The notes: a model not told the origin generated them from the letters alone. DNA of 33,835 nucleotides from Acholeplasmatales bacterium (GCA_016288855.1 JAEELJ010000009.1:1-33835); one strand, 5' to 3'. Counted from the first letter of the stretch, positions 15,701 to 23,905 are shown. Numbers and translations are program-made.

Positions 15701-16774
15701 TGTACCAGCGCCTCTCTTTAAATAATATGTACCAGCTTTAACAGCAACATTTACTAATGTGCCGTTTGCAGAAGCTGTATTTCCATCTGCACCAATCTTG
15801 TCTTCAACAACAGTTGTGCATTTGTCATCAGAATATAAAGTTAAGTATGCATCTGTTGTAGATGATTGGTCTGCCATATCAATTGTCATTGTTGTATCAG
15901 CAGGAACAACAATCTTAATGATGTTAGCTTCTCCACCTAACTTAAATGAGTTATGAGCGTTTCCATCATGGTCTTTCTTGCTTCTAACTTCTGTGCCCTT
16001 AGCAACAGTATAGTTACCAGCCTTATAGTCAGCAGTTAAAGAACCAGTTGCGCACTTTGCAGCATCAATAGAATATGTAACGTTTGTGCTGTTACCAACC
16101 CACTTAGCATATAGGTGAGTTTCTTCAGTTACTGCTGCAGATGCATCGAATGCAGTTTGGCAATCTGTGTCAGTATACCAACCAGCAAATCTTCTATATG
16201 AATCAACTGGAACGTATTTTTCAATATCAAAGTCTGATGTTAAATCACCGAAAAGGTCTTCTTCAACTTTAACTTCTACTGTTTCGCCAATAGAAGAATA
16301 GTTATTTGTTGGATCATAGTGTAAATAAACATTTACTAATGTATCACCAGCTTCAGCAGTAGTTGGTTCTTCAGTAGTAGTGTTAACATCTTCAGTTGTA
16401 GTATTAACCTCAGTAGTTGTATTAACTTCAGTAGTAGTGTTAACATCTTCAGTTGTAGTTACCACTGGACCTGTAGTAGTATTAACCTCAGTAGTAGTTA
16501 CCACTGGACCTGTAGTAGTATTTACTTCAGTAGTAGTGTTAACTTCAGTTGTAGTATTAACCTCAGTAGTAGTATTAACGTCTGAAGTAGTTATAGGAGC
16601 TGAAGTTGTTGTATCAGCAGTAGTAGTTGTTGCAGTTGTAGTAGCTGCTGTAGTTGTAGTTTGAGTTGAATTTGTTCCGCTTGTAGTTGTATTGTCTGCT
16701 GTCTTACATGCTGTTAAGCCAACAACAGTAGCAGTTGCAACTAATGCGCCAAGAATTACTTTTTTCTTTTTCAT
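12761..16774 (-). CDS. Multidomain pectin methylesterase lipoprotein (CE8)
   Basis: 1337-aa surface lipoprotein predicted to remove methyl esters from pectin. A signal peptide ends in lipobox LTAC (Cys23). Residues 24-140 are a Thr-rich stalk with VNTTTE repeats. An InlB-type B-repeat follows (about 145-226, with RRFAGWYTDTDC and HLYAKW), then two all-beta Ig- or CBM-like regions (about 230-565). The pectinesterase beta-helix spans about 575-975, with GYQDT (catalytic Asp764), GTTDFIFG (nucleophile Asp785) and ARPW (Arg873, LGRPW equivalent). The C-terminal third holds another repeat-like region and two probable carbohydrate-binding domains. It has no LPXTG motif. The ATG at 16774 follows AAGGAGAAATCAA; an upstream in-frame ATG at 16819 lacks a ribosome site. 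It is oriented against replication. Promoter and cre sites lie at 16822-16886. Confidence 0.9.
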   Translation of the reverse strand: MKKKKVILGALVATATVVGLTACKTADNTTTSGTNSTQTTTTAATTTATTTTADTTTSAPITTSDVNTTTEVNTTTEVNTTTEVNTTTGPVVTTTEVNTTTGPVVTTTEDVNTTTEVNTTTEVNTTTEDVNTTTEEPTTAEAGDTLVNVYLHYDPTNNYSSIGETVEVKVEEDLFGDLTSDFDIEKYVPVDSYRRFAGWYTDTDCQTAFDASAAVTEETHLYAKWVGNSTNVTYSIDAAKCATGSLTADYKAGNYTVAKGTEVRSKKDHDGNAHNSFKLGGEANIIKIVVPADTTMTIDMADQSSTTDAYLTLYSDDKCTTVVEDKIGADGNTASANGTLVNVAVKAGTYYLKRGAGTVDVFTIDMTCTVDLSPAQSIEITNEGQNWVIEGQDYDPSDIGFKLVYENGAADEIALNAKGVNIDTTKVDETTPGLYNVTVSYTLTETLFNVEVENTYTTTYAVEVEQLDDITLETNVYTSGTYKNNTAQQVYLANSNSALNQTYLIVHAHTTTLEGSADHILTSGYTSDAATAFNTATEGVQTITYTYETNGKSVSAQFSVTVTSVEPAYDSETNTINISVDANYAGTNANTNTVGSVAANCFNTINAAMDYLHLYLDAKDSAYEGCNINFMIAAGYYNEKVEFDLPNMTVTGAGRVNKAATTEAGAAAAIANYDFTSVTDATVIEFNAEFGMTDAKGQVHTTDSTATVSVRETAENFTITGVSISNYINTLGKTYINGEHRALAILIKADKFVMDDCDLYGYQDTIELFKGRQVIQNTLITGTTDFIFGSNNTTYFYNCEIRTVQAEDSSGKTTTSGGYITAFKGCSSGATDAVEYGAIFDACNFTCDAGVLVKGATLTDGTTAQSGNTAIARPWGKYAKVAIINSKLGGHISTKSAVETAAGAGTYSSQNYRYVSMSGNQPNESTLKFAEYGNTGDGAVDATTAATIIGCTYLTETEAGKYNDMSVIFATKNGAVEYSDTWLGTMVKDTKVTVTDKDGNVLATLDVYKNSTVTESEITELIKSITVEDGKQVEGLYTDNTFATAWDGKVGANDLTVVANITAAAESVTYSYAYGAENAASWAETYNGSAASKDATPVTGGKVSSGTESENLTLTLDKATTKIQLSMTGFTTGSDNASAFVGVKFYSGTTEVQTITGTTVTLKCNGDITFANDGLFEFETAVDKVVIYSNTAKKTVGIVTVNVEAFYEKDANLIDKATTINFGTNGTCEQVKYEGNAGTATCGDYVLNVDATTGKFDNTWNTGYVQIGAGTVITFQVKAGATVTVTTYTANVLTYTINNGTATAISENPGSFSVSEDSTIVLTVTAADYIQALKVTY
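16370..16585 (-). repeat. Tandem 18-base repeats encoding the Thr stalk
   Basis: Imperfect 18-base units coding for VNTTTE, with two longer VNTTTGPVVTTTE-type units (residues 64-135 of the esterase). Near-identical units at this density favour slippage and length variation between strains. Confidence 0.8.
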
Positions 16775-16821
16775 TTGATTTCTCCTTTTTTTTGTAAAAC
16801 TGTTCATCGGTGTAAACACTT

Positions 16822-16835
16822 TGTAAGCGTTATCA
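16822..16835 (-). promoter_or_regulatory. CcpA cre site (exact consensus)
   Basis: Plus-strand TGTAAGCGTTATCA matches all 14 positions of the cre consensus TGWAANCGNTNWCA. It lies 13 to 27 bases downstream of the -10 of the esterase promoter, a roadblock position. Confidence 0.75.
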
Positions 16836-16848
16836 ACGATTTACGCTT

Positions 16849-16877
16849 ATTATATCATAAAGACTAAAAAACGTAAA
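16849..16877 (-). promoter_or_regulatory. Pectinesterase promoter
   Basis: On the minus strand: -35 TTTACG (16877-16872), 17-base spacer, extended -10 TGATATAAT (TATAAT at 16854-16849). The predicted start near 16842 leaves a leader of about 68 bases. Confidence 0.8.
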
Positions 16878-16886
16878 GCGTTTTCT
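16873..16886 (-). promoter_or_regulatory. Second, weaker cre-like site over the -35
   Basis: GTAAAGCGTTTTCT matches 11 of 14 cre positions, including the central CG. It overlaps the -35 box. Its centre is 51 bases from that of the exact cre site, close to five helical turns. Confidence 0.4.
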
Positions 16887-16942
16887 ATAAAAAAATAGAA
16901 TATTTTTTTTAGATTTTTCTATTCTTTCATAATTTGCACTAA

Positions 16943-16972
16943 AAACAATAAAACGCCTTAAAAGTAAGGCGT
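16943..16972 (-). terminator. Terminator of the PL1 pectate lyase gene
   Basis: Perfect eight-bp stem ACGCCTTA/TAAGGCGT (16953-16960 with 16965-16972), four-base loop. On the minus strand it is followed by TTTATTGTTTTT. It lies 24 bases after the stop codon and separates this gene from the esterase gene. Confidence 0.85.
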
Positions 16973-16996
16973 CTTGTATCTTTGTTTTATAAAATT

Positions 16997-19900
16997 TTAG
17001 TTATTTTTTGTTGCAACTGTGATATCAGAAACTGTTAGATTTCTTTCTGCTTTTGCTGTCATGAATTTTACTGCAACAATTTCACCAGCTTGATAGTTAA
17101 ATTCAACAGATGTACCGTTTACATCAATTTTTACAGTACCATTATCATAGTCAATTATAATTGTTACGACATAAGTTGAATTTGCAACCATCTTAGATGT
17201 AAGGATGTTATTTAATGTTGTTGCACCATCAATTGAATATGAGATGTATTTGCTACCATCTGTTCTAATAATAATGTTATTATTTCCATCATAGAATTCA
17301 GCAAGTGTCCAGCTTCCGCTATTAGTAGAAGGTGTTAATGTTACAGTATATTTTACAACACCACTATTATAAGTATTTTCATATTTATAGAATGCTGTTG
17401 TTCTAGCTTCAGAAGAAGTATCTACTAATGTCATCTTACCATTATTATAAGTTAAATAGTTATTAGTTGAATCTTCTGCATTTGTATACCAATATACACC
17501 AGGATTTTCTCCATATGTTTCGTTTGAAAGTGATGTAGTATTTTCTTCTGTTAAAGAAGCTTCTTCAACTGTTGTATAGTCAGTATCTACAATTGGATCT
17601 TCAACAACTGGATCGTCGATTACTGGGTCATCTACAATTGGATCATCAGTAGTATCATCAATAATCTCTCCACCTAAATAGTAATCTTGAACACCAGCCT
17701 TGCAACCAGAGCCTGCATATTCTTTTACTACTGCAGGAACATTTGATGCTTCATCCATTCTAGTAACTTTTGTTCTTTGATTTGTAGAATCATAATAGAA
17801 TAATGTTTTATCTGTATCAAATGATGAATAGTCAGTACCTGACCAACTATAGCCACTTGACTTGTCTTGACAAGAGTTTGTTACTGCCTGTGTTCTAGAA
17901 TCAGCATAAACAATTGTAGAAGAAGCAGCAGTTGAGCTTGTGCTATTAACTATATTATTCCATAATTTAATAACACCTTTTGAAGTTGTAAATGTCTTAT
18001 TAGTGTTTTCGAAATAGCAACCTTCGATAAATGCATATGCAGTATCGTTTATCTGCATATTTGTACCAGTTGATGCATAGTAATAACAGTTATAAATATG
18101 GAAGTTAGTATTTCTTGTGAAAGGAAGACGAGATCCACACTTATAGTAATAATTATGATGGAATGTAACATTATATTGGTATGAAGATGAACCTGAACCA
18201 ATTAATGCAGTTTTATGAGTCATATTATATCTACAATATGAAATTGTTAAATCATAGGCAAACTTGAAGTCTGTTGAACCATCGCCTTCATGCTTATCTG
18301 ATTCATATGTAACATCCCAGTTATTTACACCTTGATTGAATGTATTATGGTGAATCCAATATCCGTGGTAATCCATATTAGTTGCTTTAGAACCTTGGAT
18401 ACCTATTGCATCTTCTGTGTAGCTTGAGAATTCAAGATTTCTTACTTCGATTGAATTACATTGGTTGAAGCAGAATCCCCATTGGAAAATACCTGCATCC
18501 TCACCAATACCTTCAATTGTTAAATTTGAAGCTCCTCTTACATCAAGCTCATTGTAGTATGAATCATATTCTTGAACACCAGTTTTACTATCTACATTCT
18601 TAGAATAGTTAATTATATTTGTTAAACCGTCTAAGTGTGTAATTCCAGTAATTGTTGTTGCGTTACCATCTTGATCATATTTAACACCAGTATCAGTTAA
18701 TTCGTTGATACCATAAGCTATAATATCATCTTCACCAATTTTGTAATAATTAGAAGATGCATCCTGTCTAGTTGATGTATCTTCCCAATCAACTTCGCTA
18801 AATGCTAAATCTAAATTAGCATTTCTTGCTTTAGTGCTAGCTGTACCATATACTGATTTATCATTAATATATGCCCATTGTTGTGCTTGAATTTCATCTA
18901 GGATTCTAATATCTAGTGGAACTTTGCTATCCTTTTGTGCTTTTATGATATTAGATAAACCTGTATATGTAGTACCTGCAATAGTTGCAGTAACTGTGTT
19001 TTTAGTAGCATCAGAAACATAAACTACTACTGTATCAGTCTTTAATGAACCATCATCATTATAAGCACCGATTCCACTATTATAGAAATGTGCATAACCT
19101 GAACGGTCATATTCTAAAACCTCAACATTGCTAACAGTTGAATAAGATGAACTGTTACCATTGTATTCTAATTTAAAATCATATGAGCCTTCTGTTAATC
19201 CTAAATAATCAACTCTTAATTTATTATTCTTTACTCTTACTAATTCACTATCAATTGCAACAAAAGTAGAATCAGTTGTCTTCTTATAATAAGCAGTATA
19301 ATCTGAAGCATCAGTTCCATTGATTAATTGTGCTTCAATATATGCACCCTCAGAATAAGATTTACTTGTAAGAATAGTAAGACTACCCATATTATCAATT
19401 GTACCTGATTCAGTAGTAGTTAAATCCTCACTTGTTGTTTCTACATTTGATGAAGTATTTGTAGTTGAATTATAAGTAGTAGTATTGCTTGTGCTTACCT
19501 CAATTGCAGTAGTAGTTGCAATATTAGTTGAAGTATAAGGGAATGTAGTTGTTATATCAGCTGTAGTAGTATTTAAAGTTGTAGTTTGAGGAGAAGTAGT
19601 TGTTTCTTCTTCTGTAGTTGTTTCAACTGTTGTTGTTACTGGTTCTGTTGTAGTATTAGCAGCTGTAGTAGTATCTACAGTTGTAGTATTAGCTGTAGTA
19701 GTGTTATCAACTGTTGTAGTGTTATCAATAGTAGTAGTTTCAGCTGTAGTTGTTTCAACTGATGTAGAAATAGCCTCTGTTGTTGTAATAACCTCACCTG
19801 TAGTAGTTACATAGGTAGTAGTTACAGGAGCTGTAGAAGTTAAAGCTTCTGTTGTTGTAAATAAATCAGTTGTTGTAATATTAGAATTAATATCTTCAGT

Positions 19901-20050
19901 AGTAGTTTCAGCTATACTAGTAGTATCAGCTACGCTTGTAGTTTGAGTATTAGTACTAGTTCTAGTAGTCTTAGTGTTGAAAGTACATGCTGAAAGCAAT
20001 AATGCAATAGATGACATCCCAAGTCCTTGTTTTAATCTTTTCAATTTCAT
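16997..20050 (-). CDS. Pectate lyase lipoprotein (PL1)
   Basis: 1017-aa surface lipoprotein predicted to cleave demethylated pectin by beta-elimination with calcium. Lipobox LSAC gives lipidated Cys22. Residues 23-213 form a long Thr-rich stalk, and about 218-315 looks like an Ig-type domain. The Pec_lyase_C beta-helix runs from about 320 to 770. Its PL1 signatures are GYWIHHNTFN (563-572), the DLTISYCRYNMTHKTALIGSG strand with Lys613, and SRLPFTRN with catalytic-region Arg641 and Arg646. A DP-rich linker (DDPVIDDPVVEDP) follows. The last ~175 residues look like a laminin-G/concanavalin-like binding domain. The nearest good Shine-Dalgarno (AAGGAG) is about 15 bases from the ATG, so a weak AAAGG closer in may be used. 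It has its own promoter and terminator and is not clearly co-transcribed with the esterase. Confidence 0.9.
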   Translation of the reverse strand: MKLKRLKQGLGMSSIALLLSACTFNTKTTRTSTNTQTTSVADTTSIAETTTEDINSNITTTDLFTTTEALTSTAPVTTTYVTTTGEVITTTEAISTSVETTTAETTTIDNTTTVDNTTTANTTTVDTTTAANTTTEPVTTTVETTTEEETTTSPQTTTLNTTTADITTTFPYTSTNIATTTAIEVSTSNTTTYNSTTNTSSNVETTSEDLTTTESGTIDNMGSLTILTSKSYSEGAYIEAQLINGTDASDYTAYYKKTTDSTFVAIDSELVRVKNNKLRVDYLGLTEGSYDFKLEYNGNSSSYSTVSNVEVLEYDRSGYAHFYNSGIGAYNDDGSLKTDTVVVYVSDATKNTVTATIAGTTYTGLSNIIKAQKDSKVPLDIRILDEIQAQQWAYINDKSVYGTASTKARNANLDLAFSEVDWEDTSTRQDASSNYYKIGEDDIIAYGINELTDTGVKYDQDGNATTITGITHLDGLTNIINYSKNVDSKTGVQEYDSYYNELDVRGASNLTIEGIGEDAGIFQWGFCFNQCNSIEVRNLEFSSYTEDAIGIQGSKATNMDYHGYWIHHNTFNQGVNNWDVTYESDKHEGDGSTDFKFAYDLTISYCRYNMTHKTALIGSGSSSYQYNVTFHHNYYYKCGSRLPFTRNTNFHIYNCYYYASTGTNMQINDTAYAFIEGCYFENTNKTFTTSKGVIKLWNNIVNSTSSTAASSTIVYADSRTQAVTNSCQDKSSGYSWSGTDYSSFDTDKTLFYYDSTNQRTKVTRMDEASNVPAVVKEYAGSGCKAGVQDYYLGGEIIDDTTDDPIVDDPVIDDPVVEDPIVDTDYTTVEEASLTEENTTSLSNETYGENPGVYWYTNAEDSTNNYLTYNNGKMTLVDTSSEARTTAFYKYENTYNSGVVKYTVTLTPSTNSGSWTLAEFYDGNNNIIIRTDGSKYISYSIDGATTLNNILTSKMVANSTYVVTIIIDYDNGTVKIDVNGTSVEFNYQAGEIVAVKFMTAKAERNLTVSDITVATKNN
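19412..19984 (-). repeat. Thr-rich stalk coding repeats in the PL1 gene
   Basis: Degenerate ACT/ACA-rich repeats coding for TTT-x(2-4)-TTT motifs (residues 23-213), including two adjacent DNTTTV-type units. Less regular than the repeats in the esterase gene. Confidence 0.7.
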
Positions 20051-20103
20051 TTGCCTTTTTGTTATCTCCTTAAGTATTCTGTTGTCATCCCAATTTAATT
20101 TTC

Positions 20104-20131
20104 ATTATATATATGATATTGTGATTGTAAA
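20104..20131 (-). promoter_or_regulatory. PL1 pectate lyase promoter
   Basis: On the minus strand: -35 TTTACA (20131-20126), 16-base spacer, -10 TATAAT (20109-20104). A TGAAACCTTTTTCA palindrome (20134-20147) lies directly upstream. It matches 13 of 14 cre positions but lacks the central CG. Confidence 0.6.
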
Positions 20132-20277
20132 GTTGAAACCTTTTTCATACGTGGAAAAATTAACACAAAAATACAATTTTAGTCTATTTTTAGCTCGAAT
20201 TTGATAAAAAAGTAGCATTTTTAAGTAATGTATATATAAGATAAAAATGTATATAATAATTACTTCCTTTCTATAAT

Positions 20278-20305
20278 TTGAAAATTCTTTCATTTATGGT
20301 AAAAT
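20278..20305 (+). promoter_or_regulatory. Promoter of the HD-rnmV-rsmA-ispE operon
   Basis: -35 TTGAAA (20278-20283), 16-base spacer, extended -10 TGGTAAAAT (TAAAAT at 20300-20305). The -35 and spacer contain the palindrome TGAAAATTCTTTCA (20279-20292). Confidence 0.65.
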
Positions 20306-20327
20306 TATAGCAAAAGAAGGTGCTAAA

Positions 20328-21548
20328 ATGTTTGAGAAACTTTTAAGAACTAAAGTATTTAGAGATCCGCTATATGGTTATATAACTGTAGACTATAAAG
20401 TTATTAGTGATCTTATTGATACCAAGGAATTTCAAAGATTAAGAAGAATAAGACAATTATCTGGTGTTTCTATGGTGTTCCAAACTGCAGAGCATAGTCG
20501 TTTTACGCATTCACTTGGTGCATACCAAATGGCTAATTTCGTTTTAAATAATGTAGATGGAATTGAATGCTTAACTGAATATGAAAGATTATTATTCTTA
20601 ATTACAGCACTATTCCATGATATTGGTCATGGTCCTTATTCTCACGCATTTGAAACTATTCTTTCTGTTTCCCATGAAGAAATGGGAGCAAGAATTATTA
20701 CAGGAAATACTGAAGTAAATAAAGTATTAGTTAAAGAAAATCCTTCGTTACCTAATGATATTGCATCTATTATTAGACATGAAGGGAAGTTTAGCTTAAT
20801 AGAATCTTTAATATCATCTCAGCTTGATGTTGATAGAATGGATTATCTATCTAGAGATGCTTATTTTACTGGTGCTGCATATGGTCATATTGATTATTAT
20901 CGTATTTTAAGAAGCATGAAGATAATTAATAATAGATTATATGTTCGTGCAAGTGGAGTACATTCTATTGAATCATATTTAATGAGTAGATATCATATGT
21001 ATTTCCAAGTTTATTATCATCCACAGGCTAGAAGCTATGAATGTATATTAGATTCTATTTATAAAAGAATCAAATTCTTAATTGATACTAATAAATTTAG
21101 TGTATCTAATCTAAATATAAAAGAATTTGTTAATGTAATTAATAATCCAAATGACTTAGATTCTTACTATGAGCTTGATGATGCATATGTAAATGCGTTT
21201 ATTAAAAAGTTTGCAAAAACTACTGATAAGATATTAAGAACATTATGTAATGCATTTATAAAAAGACATTTATTTGAATGTATTGAAATGCAAAATGATC
21301 CAGATCCAAAAATGATAGAAGAAATTAAGCATAAGTATAGTCAAGAAGAATTACCATATTATTTCACATATAGTAAGGTATCCTTAGATACTTATAACCA
21401 TTCTTCTAAGGGTGATATTAATGATATTAAGGTATTATTACCAGATGGTAAATCTAAATCATTAGATCAATATTCTCCTATTATTAAGGATTTAAGAACA
21501 TCTGGTTCTAAGACAGTAGAAAGATATTATTATTTTATAGAGGATTAA
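20328..21548 (+). CDS. HD-superfamily phosphohydrolase (YwfO-like)
   Basis: 406-aa cytoplasmic metal-dependent phosphohydrolase related to dGTPase and SAMHD1-type proteins. It starts with the family signature RTKVFRDPLYGYITVDYKVI. The HD metal ligands are His61 (HSRFTHSLG), His97-Asp98 (ALFHDIGHGPYSHAFE) and Asp167 (SQLDVDRMDYLSRD). YwfO-type proteins act on nucleoside triphosphates in at least some Bacillota; the substrate here is unproven. Shine-Dalgarno AGAAGG precedes the ATG. rnmV starts one base after its stop codon, so it heads an rnmV-rsmA-ispE operon. Confidence 0.9.
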   Translation: MFEKLLRTKVFRDPLYGYITVDYKVISDLIDTKEFQRLRRIRQLSGVSMVFQTAEHSRFTHSLGAYQMANFVLNNVDGIECLTEYERLLFLITALFHDIGHGPYSHAFETILSVSHEEMGARIITGNTEVNKVLVKENPSLPNDIASIIRHEGKFSLIESLISSQLDVDRMDYLSRDAYFTGAAYGHIDYYRILRSMKIINNRLYVRASGVHSIESYLMSRYHMYFQVYYHPQARSYECILDSIYKRIKFLIDTNKFSVSNLNIKEFVNVINNPNDLDSYYELDDAYVNAFIKKFAKTTDKILRTLCNAFIKRHLFECIEMQNDPDPKMIEEIKHKYSQEELPYYFTYSKVSLDTYNHSSKGDINDIKVLLPDGKSKSLDQYSPIIKDLRTSGSKTVERYYYFIED

Positions 21549-21549
21549 T

Positions 21550-22089
21550 ATGAACGATGTAATTGTTGTTGAAGGATTACATGATGAAATAAGAATTAAG
21601 TCAGTATATCCTGATGCTAATGTTGTTATAACTAATGGAAGTGAAGTATCAGAAGATACTATAAAGCTTTTAAAGGAATTAGCTAAAACACATGATATTA
21701 TTATATTTACAGATCCTGATTCTCCAGGTGAAAGAATAAGATCTATAATTAATGCAAATATCCCATCATGTAAGCAAGCATTTCTACGTAAGAAGGATGC
21801 TATATCTAAAAATAAGAAGAAGGTTGGGATAGAGCATGCTGATTATGATATTATTAAAGAAGCATTAGAAAAAGTATTTTCTAATAAGGTAAATACAACT
21901 GAATCTATTACTTCTTTAGAATTATATGAATTAGGCTTAAATGGAATGCCTGATTCTTCTTTAATTAGAGATAAGATTAGTAATTATTTAAATATTGGTA
22001 AGCCTAATTTTAAAACTTTTTATAAGAGATTAAATCTTTTAGGTATTACTAAAGAGGAATTAAAGGATATTATATGCAAGATAAAATAG
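21550..22089 (+). CDS. rnmV: Ribonuclease M5
   Basis: 179-aa Toprim nuclease that matures the 5S rRNA precursor. The Toprim residues are Glu8 (VIVVEGLHDE) and Asp55/Asp57 (IIFTDPDSPGERIR). The family segment KKVGIEHADYDIIKEAL follows, then the C-terminal helical domain. It begins one base after the HD gene and overlaps rsmA by 16 bases. The rnmV-rsmA order is the normal arrangement in Bacillota. Confidence 0.95.
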   Translation: MNDVIVVEGLHDEIRIKSVYPDANVVITNGSEVSEDTIKLLKELAKTHDIIIFTDPDSPGERIRSIINANIPSCKQAFLRKKDAISKNKKKVGIEHADYDIIKEALEKVFSNKVNTTESITSLELYELGLNGMPDSSLIRDKISNYLNIGKPNFKTFYKRLNLLGITKEELKDIICKIK

Positions 22090-22937
22090 GTAATAAAAAG
22101 ATTATTGGTAAAGAATTAAGTAATAATAAATTAAGAGCAAAAAAGAAATTTGGCCAAAATTTCTTAATTAACCAAGATATATTAAATGGGATTGTTTCTA
22201 AATCCTTAATAGATAAGAATACCTTAGCTATTGAGGTAGGTCCTGGTCTTGGAAGCTTAACTGAGCACTTATGTGAAAATGCTGGTTATGTATTAGCTTA
22301 TGAAATAGATACTGAACTTTTACCAATATTAGATGAAAATTTATCAAAATTTTCTAATAAAACTATTATTAATAAAGATATATTAGATGTTGATATAGAA
22401 GATGATATAAAAAAATATAAGGGTGATTTAGAAAATGTATATATGGTTGCAAACCTACCATATTACATTACAACACCAATTATTTTAGGTACCTTAGAAA
22501 AAACTAAAATGATTAGAAAATATACTTTAATGGTTCAGCTTGAGGTTGCAGATAGAATTTGTGGTAAGCCTAAGACTAAGGATTATAATGCGTTAAGTAT
22601 TGCGATAGGCTATAGAGCAAAGGCAGTTAAGGTTTTAGATGTTAATAGAAAAAACTTTATGCCTGCACCTAATGTTGATTCAGCAGTTATTAGATTAGAT
22701 TTATATGATAATCCACCATATACTGCTACAAATGAAGAGCATTTCTTTAGATTTATTAGAGAATGCTTTACTCAAAGAAGAAAAACTTTAGTTAATAATC
22801 TATGCCAAGCCAATAATTATAATAAAGATAAAGTCTTAGAAATGCTTAAGGCATTAAATATTAAAGAATCAGTAAGAAGCGAAGAGCTTTCTATAGAAGA
22901 TTTTGTTAAGATGAGTGATTACTTATCTATGGAGTAA
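22074..22937 (+). CDS. rsmA: 16S rRNA dimethyladenosine transferase
   Basis: 287-aa SAM-dependent methyltransferase that dimethylates the two adjacent adenines near the 3' end of 16S rRNA. It has the family entry AKKKFGQNFLINQDIL, SAM-binding motif I AIEVGPGLGSLTEHL (52-66), and catalytic motif NLPYYI (125-130). The C-terminal part includes ECFTQRRKTLVNNL. The ATG at 22074 lies inside the end of rnmV with Shine-Dalgarno AAAGGA just upstream. ispE follows four bases after its stop. Confidence 0.96.
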   Translation: MQDKIGNKKIIGKELSNNKLRAKKKFGQNFLINQDILNGIVSKSLIDKNTLAIEVGPGLGSLTEHLCENAGYVLAYEIDTELLPILDENLSKFSNKTIINKDILDVDIEDDIKKYKGDLENVYMVANLPYYITTPIILGTLEKTKMIRKYTLMVQLEVADRICGKPKTKDYNALSIAIGYRAKAVKVLDVNRKNFMPAPNVDSAVIRLDLYDNPPYTATNEEHFFRFIRECFTQRRKTLVNNLCQANNYNKDKVLEMLKALNIKESVRSEELSIEDFVKMSDYLSME

Positions 22938-22941
22938 TAAA

Positions 22942-23760
22942 ATGGAAATAAAGGCATATGCTAAAATTAATTTAGCTTTAGAGGTAATGGGGTTATGTGA
23001 TGGATATCATATGGTTAATAACCTAATGGTATTAACTGACCTTTACGATGTAATAACATTAGAAAAGGATAAAAGCATTACCTTAAAGGATAATAAAATA
23101 GAAGATAATATAATGATTAAAGCAGCAAATGCCTTTTTTAATCATTTTAAAATTGATTCTGGTGTTTATATGACATTAGATAAAAGAATACCTGTTGCTG
23201 CAGGGCTTGCAGGTGGTTCTACTGATGCTGCTTCTGTATTAAAGGGATTAAATGAATTATATAATGTTAATGCTTCTAGTAAGGAATTAGAGGATATAGC
23301 TAAAACATTAGGTAGTGATGTTCCTTTCTTTATTGATGGTAGGATAGCTCTATGTACTAATAGAGGAGAAGTAGTAAATCATCTTAATTGTAATGTTCCT
23401 CTAATGAGATTAACATTAATTAAGATTGAAGAAGGATTATCTACTGCGTTAGTATATAAGAATTATAAATATGAAGGTATATCTAAGAAGGATAAGATAG
23501 ATAATATAATAGATTCTCTAAACGAAGGTAATATTGATAAATTAAAGGATAATATATTTAATGATTTAACAAAGCCTGCATTATCATTAAATGAAAATTT
23601 ATCTAATTTATATAAGAAATTAAATTTAGGTGCTAGGATTTATTTATCTGGATCTGGTCCTACTATGTTTGGTATTAACTTAAGTGAAAAAGAACTAGAA
23701 TATGTTAAAAATAATCTACCAGAAAATACATTTATTTACGAAGGATATATAGGAAAATAA
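22942..23760 (+). CDS. ispE: 4-diphosphocytidyl-2-C-methyl-D-erythritol kinase
   Basis: 272-aa GHMP kinase of the non-mevalonate (MEP) isoprenoid pathway. It opens EIKAYAKINLALEV, with Lys8 in the expected catalytic place. The ATP loop is PVAAGLAGGSTDAASVL (84-100). The motif LGSDVPFFI contains the conserved Asp, and the GHMP C-terminal motif ARIYLSGSGPTMFG is present. An extended start at 22915 is rejected because the ATG at 22942 has Shine-Dalgarno GGAG at seven bases and matches the family N-terminus. Its stop codon is part of the terminator stem at 23756-23788. The gene implies MEP-pathway isoprenoid synthesis in the host. Confidence 0.95.
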   Translation: MEIKAYAKINLALEVMGLCDGYHMVNNLMVLTDLYDVITLEKDKSITLKDNKIEDNIMIKAANAFFNHFKIDSGVYMTLDKRIPVAAGLAGGSTDAASVLKGLNELYNVNASSKELEDIAKTLGSDVPFFIDGRIALCTNRGEVVNHLNCNVPLMRLTLIKIEEGLSTALVYKNYKYEGISKKDKIDNIIDSLNEGNIDKLKDNIFNDLTKPALSLNENLSNLYKKLNLGARIYLSGSGPTMFGINLSEKELEYVKNNLPENTFIYEGYIGK

Positions 23761-23792
23761 GAGGTGAAAACGAGATTCACCTCTTATTTTTT
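23756..23792 (+). terminator. Terminator of the HD-rnmV-rsmA-ispE operon
   Basis: Perfect 13-bp stem AATAAGAGGTGAA/TTCACCTCTTATT (23756-23768 with 23776-23788), seven-base loop, then T-run to 23792. The left arm includes the ispE stop codon. Confidence 0.92.
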
Positions 23793-23876
23793 GTCCTTTA
23801 TACGTCAACTTTATGGAAAAAGTTGCACAAAAACAACATATTAGAACTTTTTTAATCTCTTTGTCTCTTGACGTTA

Positions 23877-23905
23877 TTGCTAAAAAAATTAAATGTTGTT
23901 ATAAT
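23877..23905 (+). promoter_or_regulatory. Promoter of the lipoprotein-PL9 operon
   Basis: -35 TTGCTA (23877-23882), 17-base spacer, -10 TATAAT (23900-23905). Leader of about 32 bases ends in Shine-Dalgarno AAGGAGG. No cre match was seen nearby. Confidence 0.7.

Noticed and set aside
15759-15956. Small plus-strand frame inside the esterase gene
   Set aside because: Antisense to a clearly coding region, without a ribosome site or recognisable sequence.
16380-16664. Regular repeats resembling a CRISPR array, and a plus-strand Val-rich frame
   Set aside because: The repeats are in phase with the esterase frame and encode VNTTTE units. There are no unique spacers and no cas genes. The Val-rich frame is the antisense of the Thr codons.
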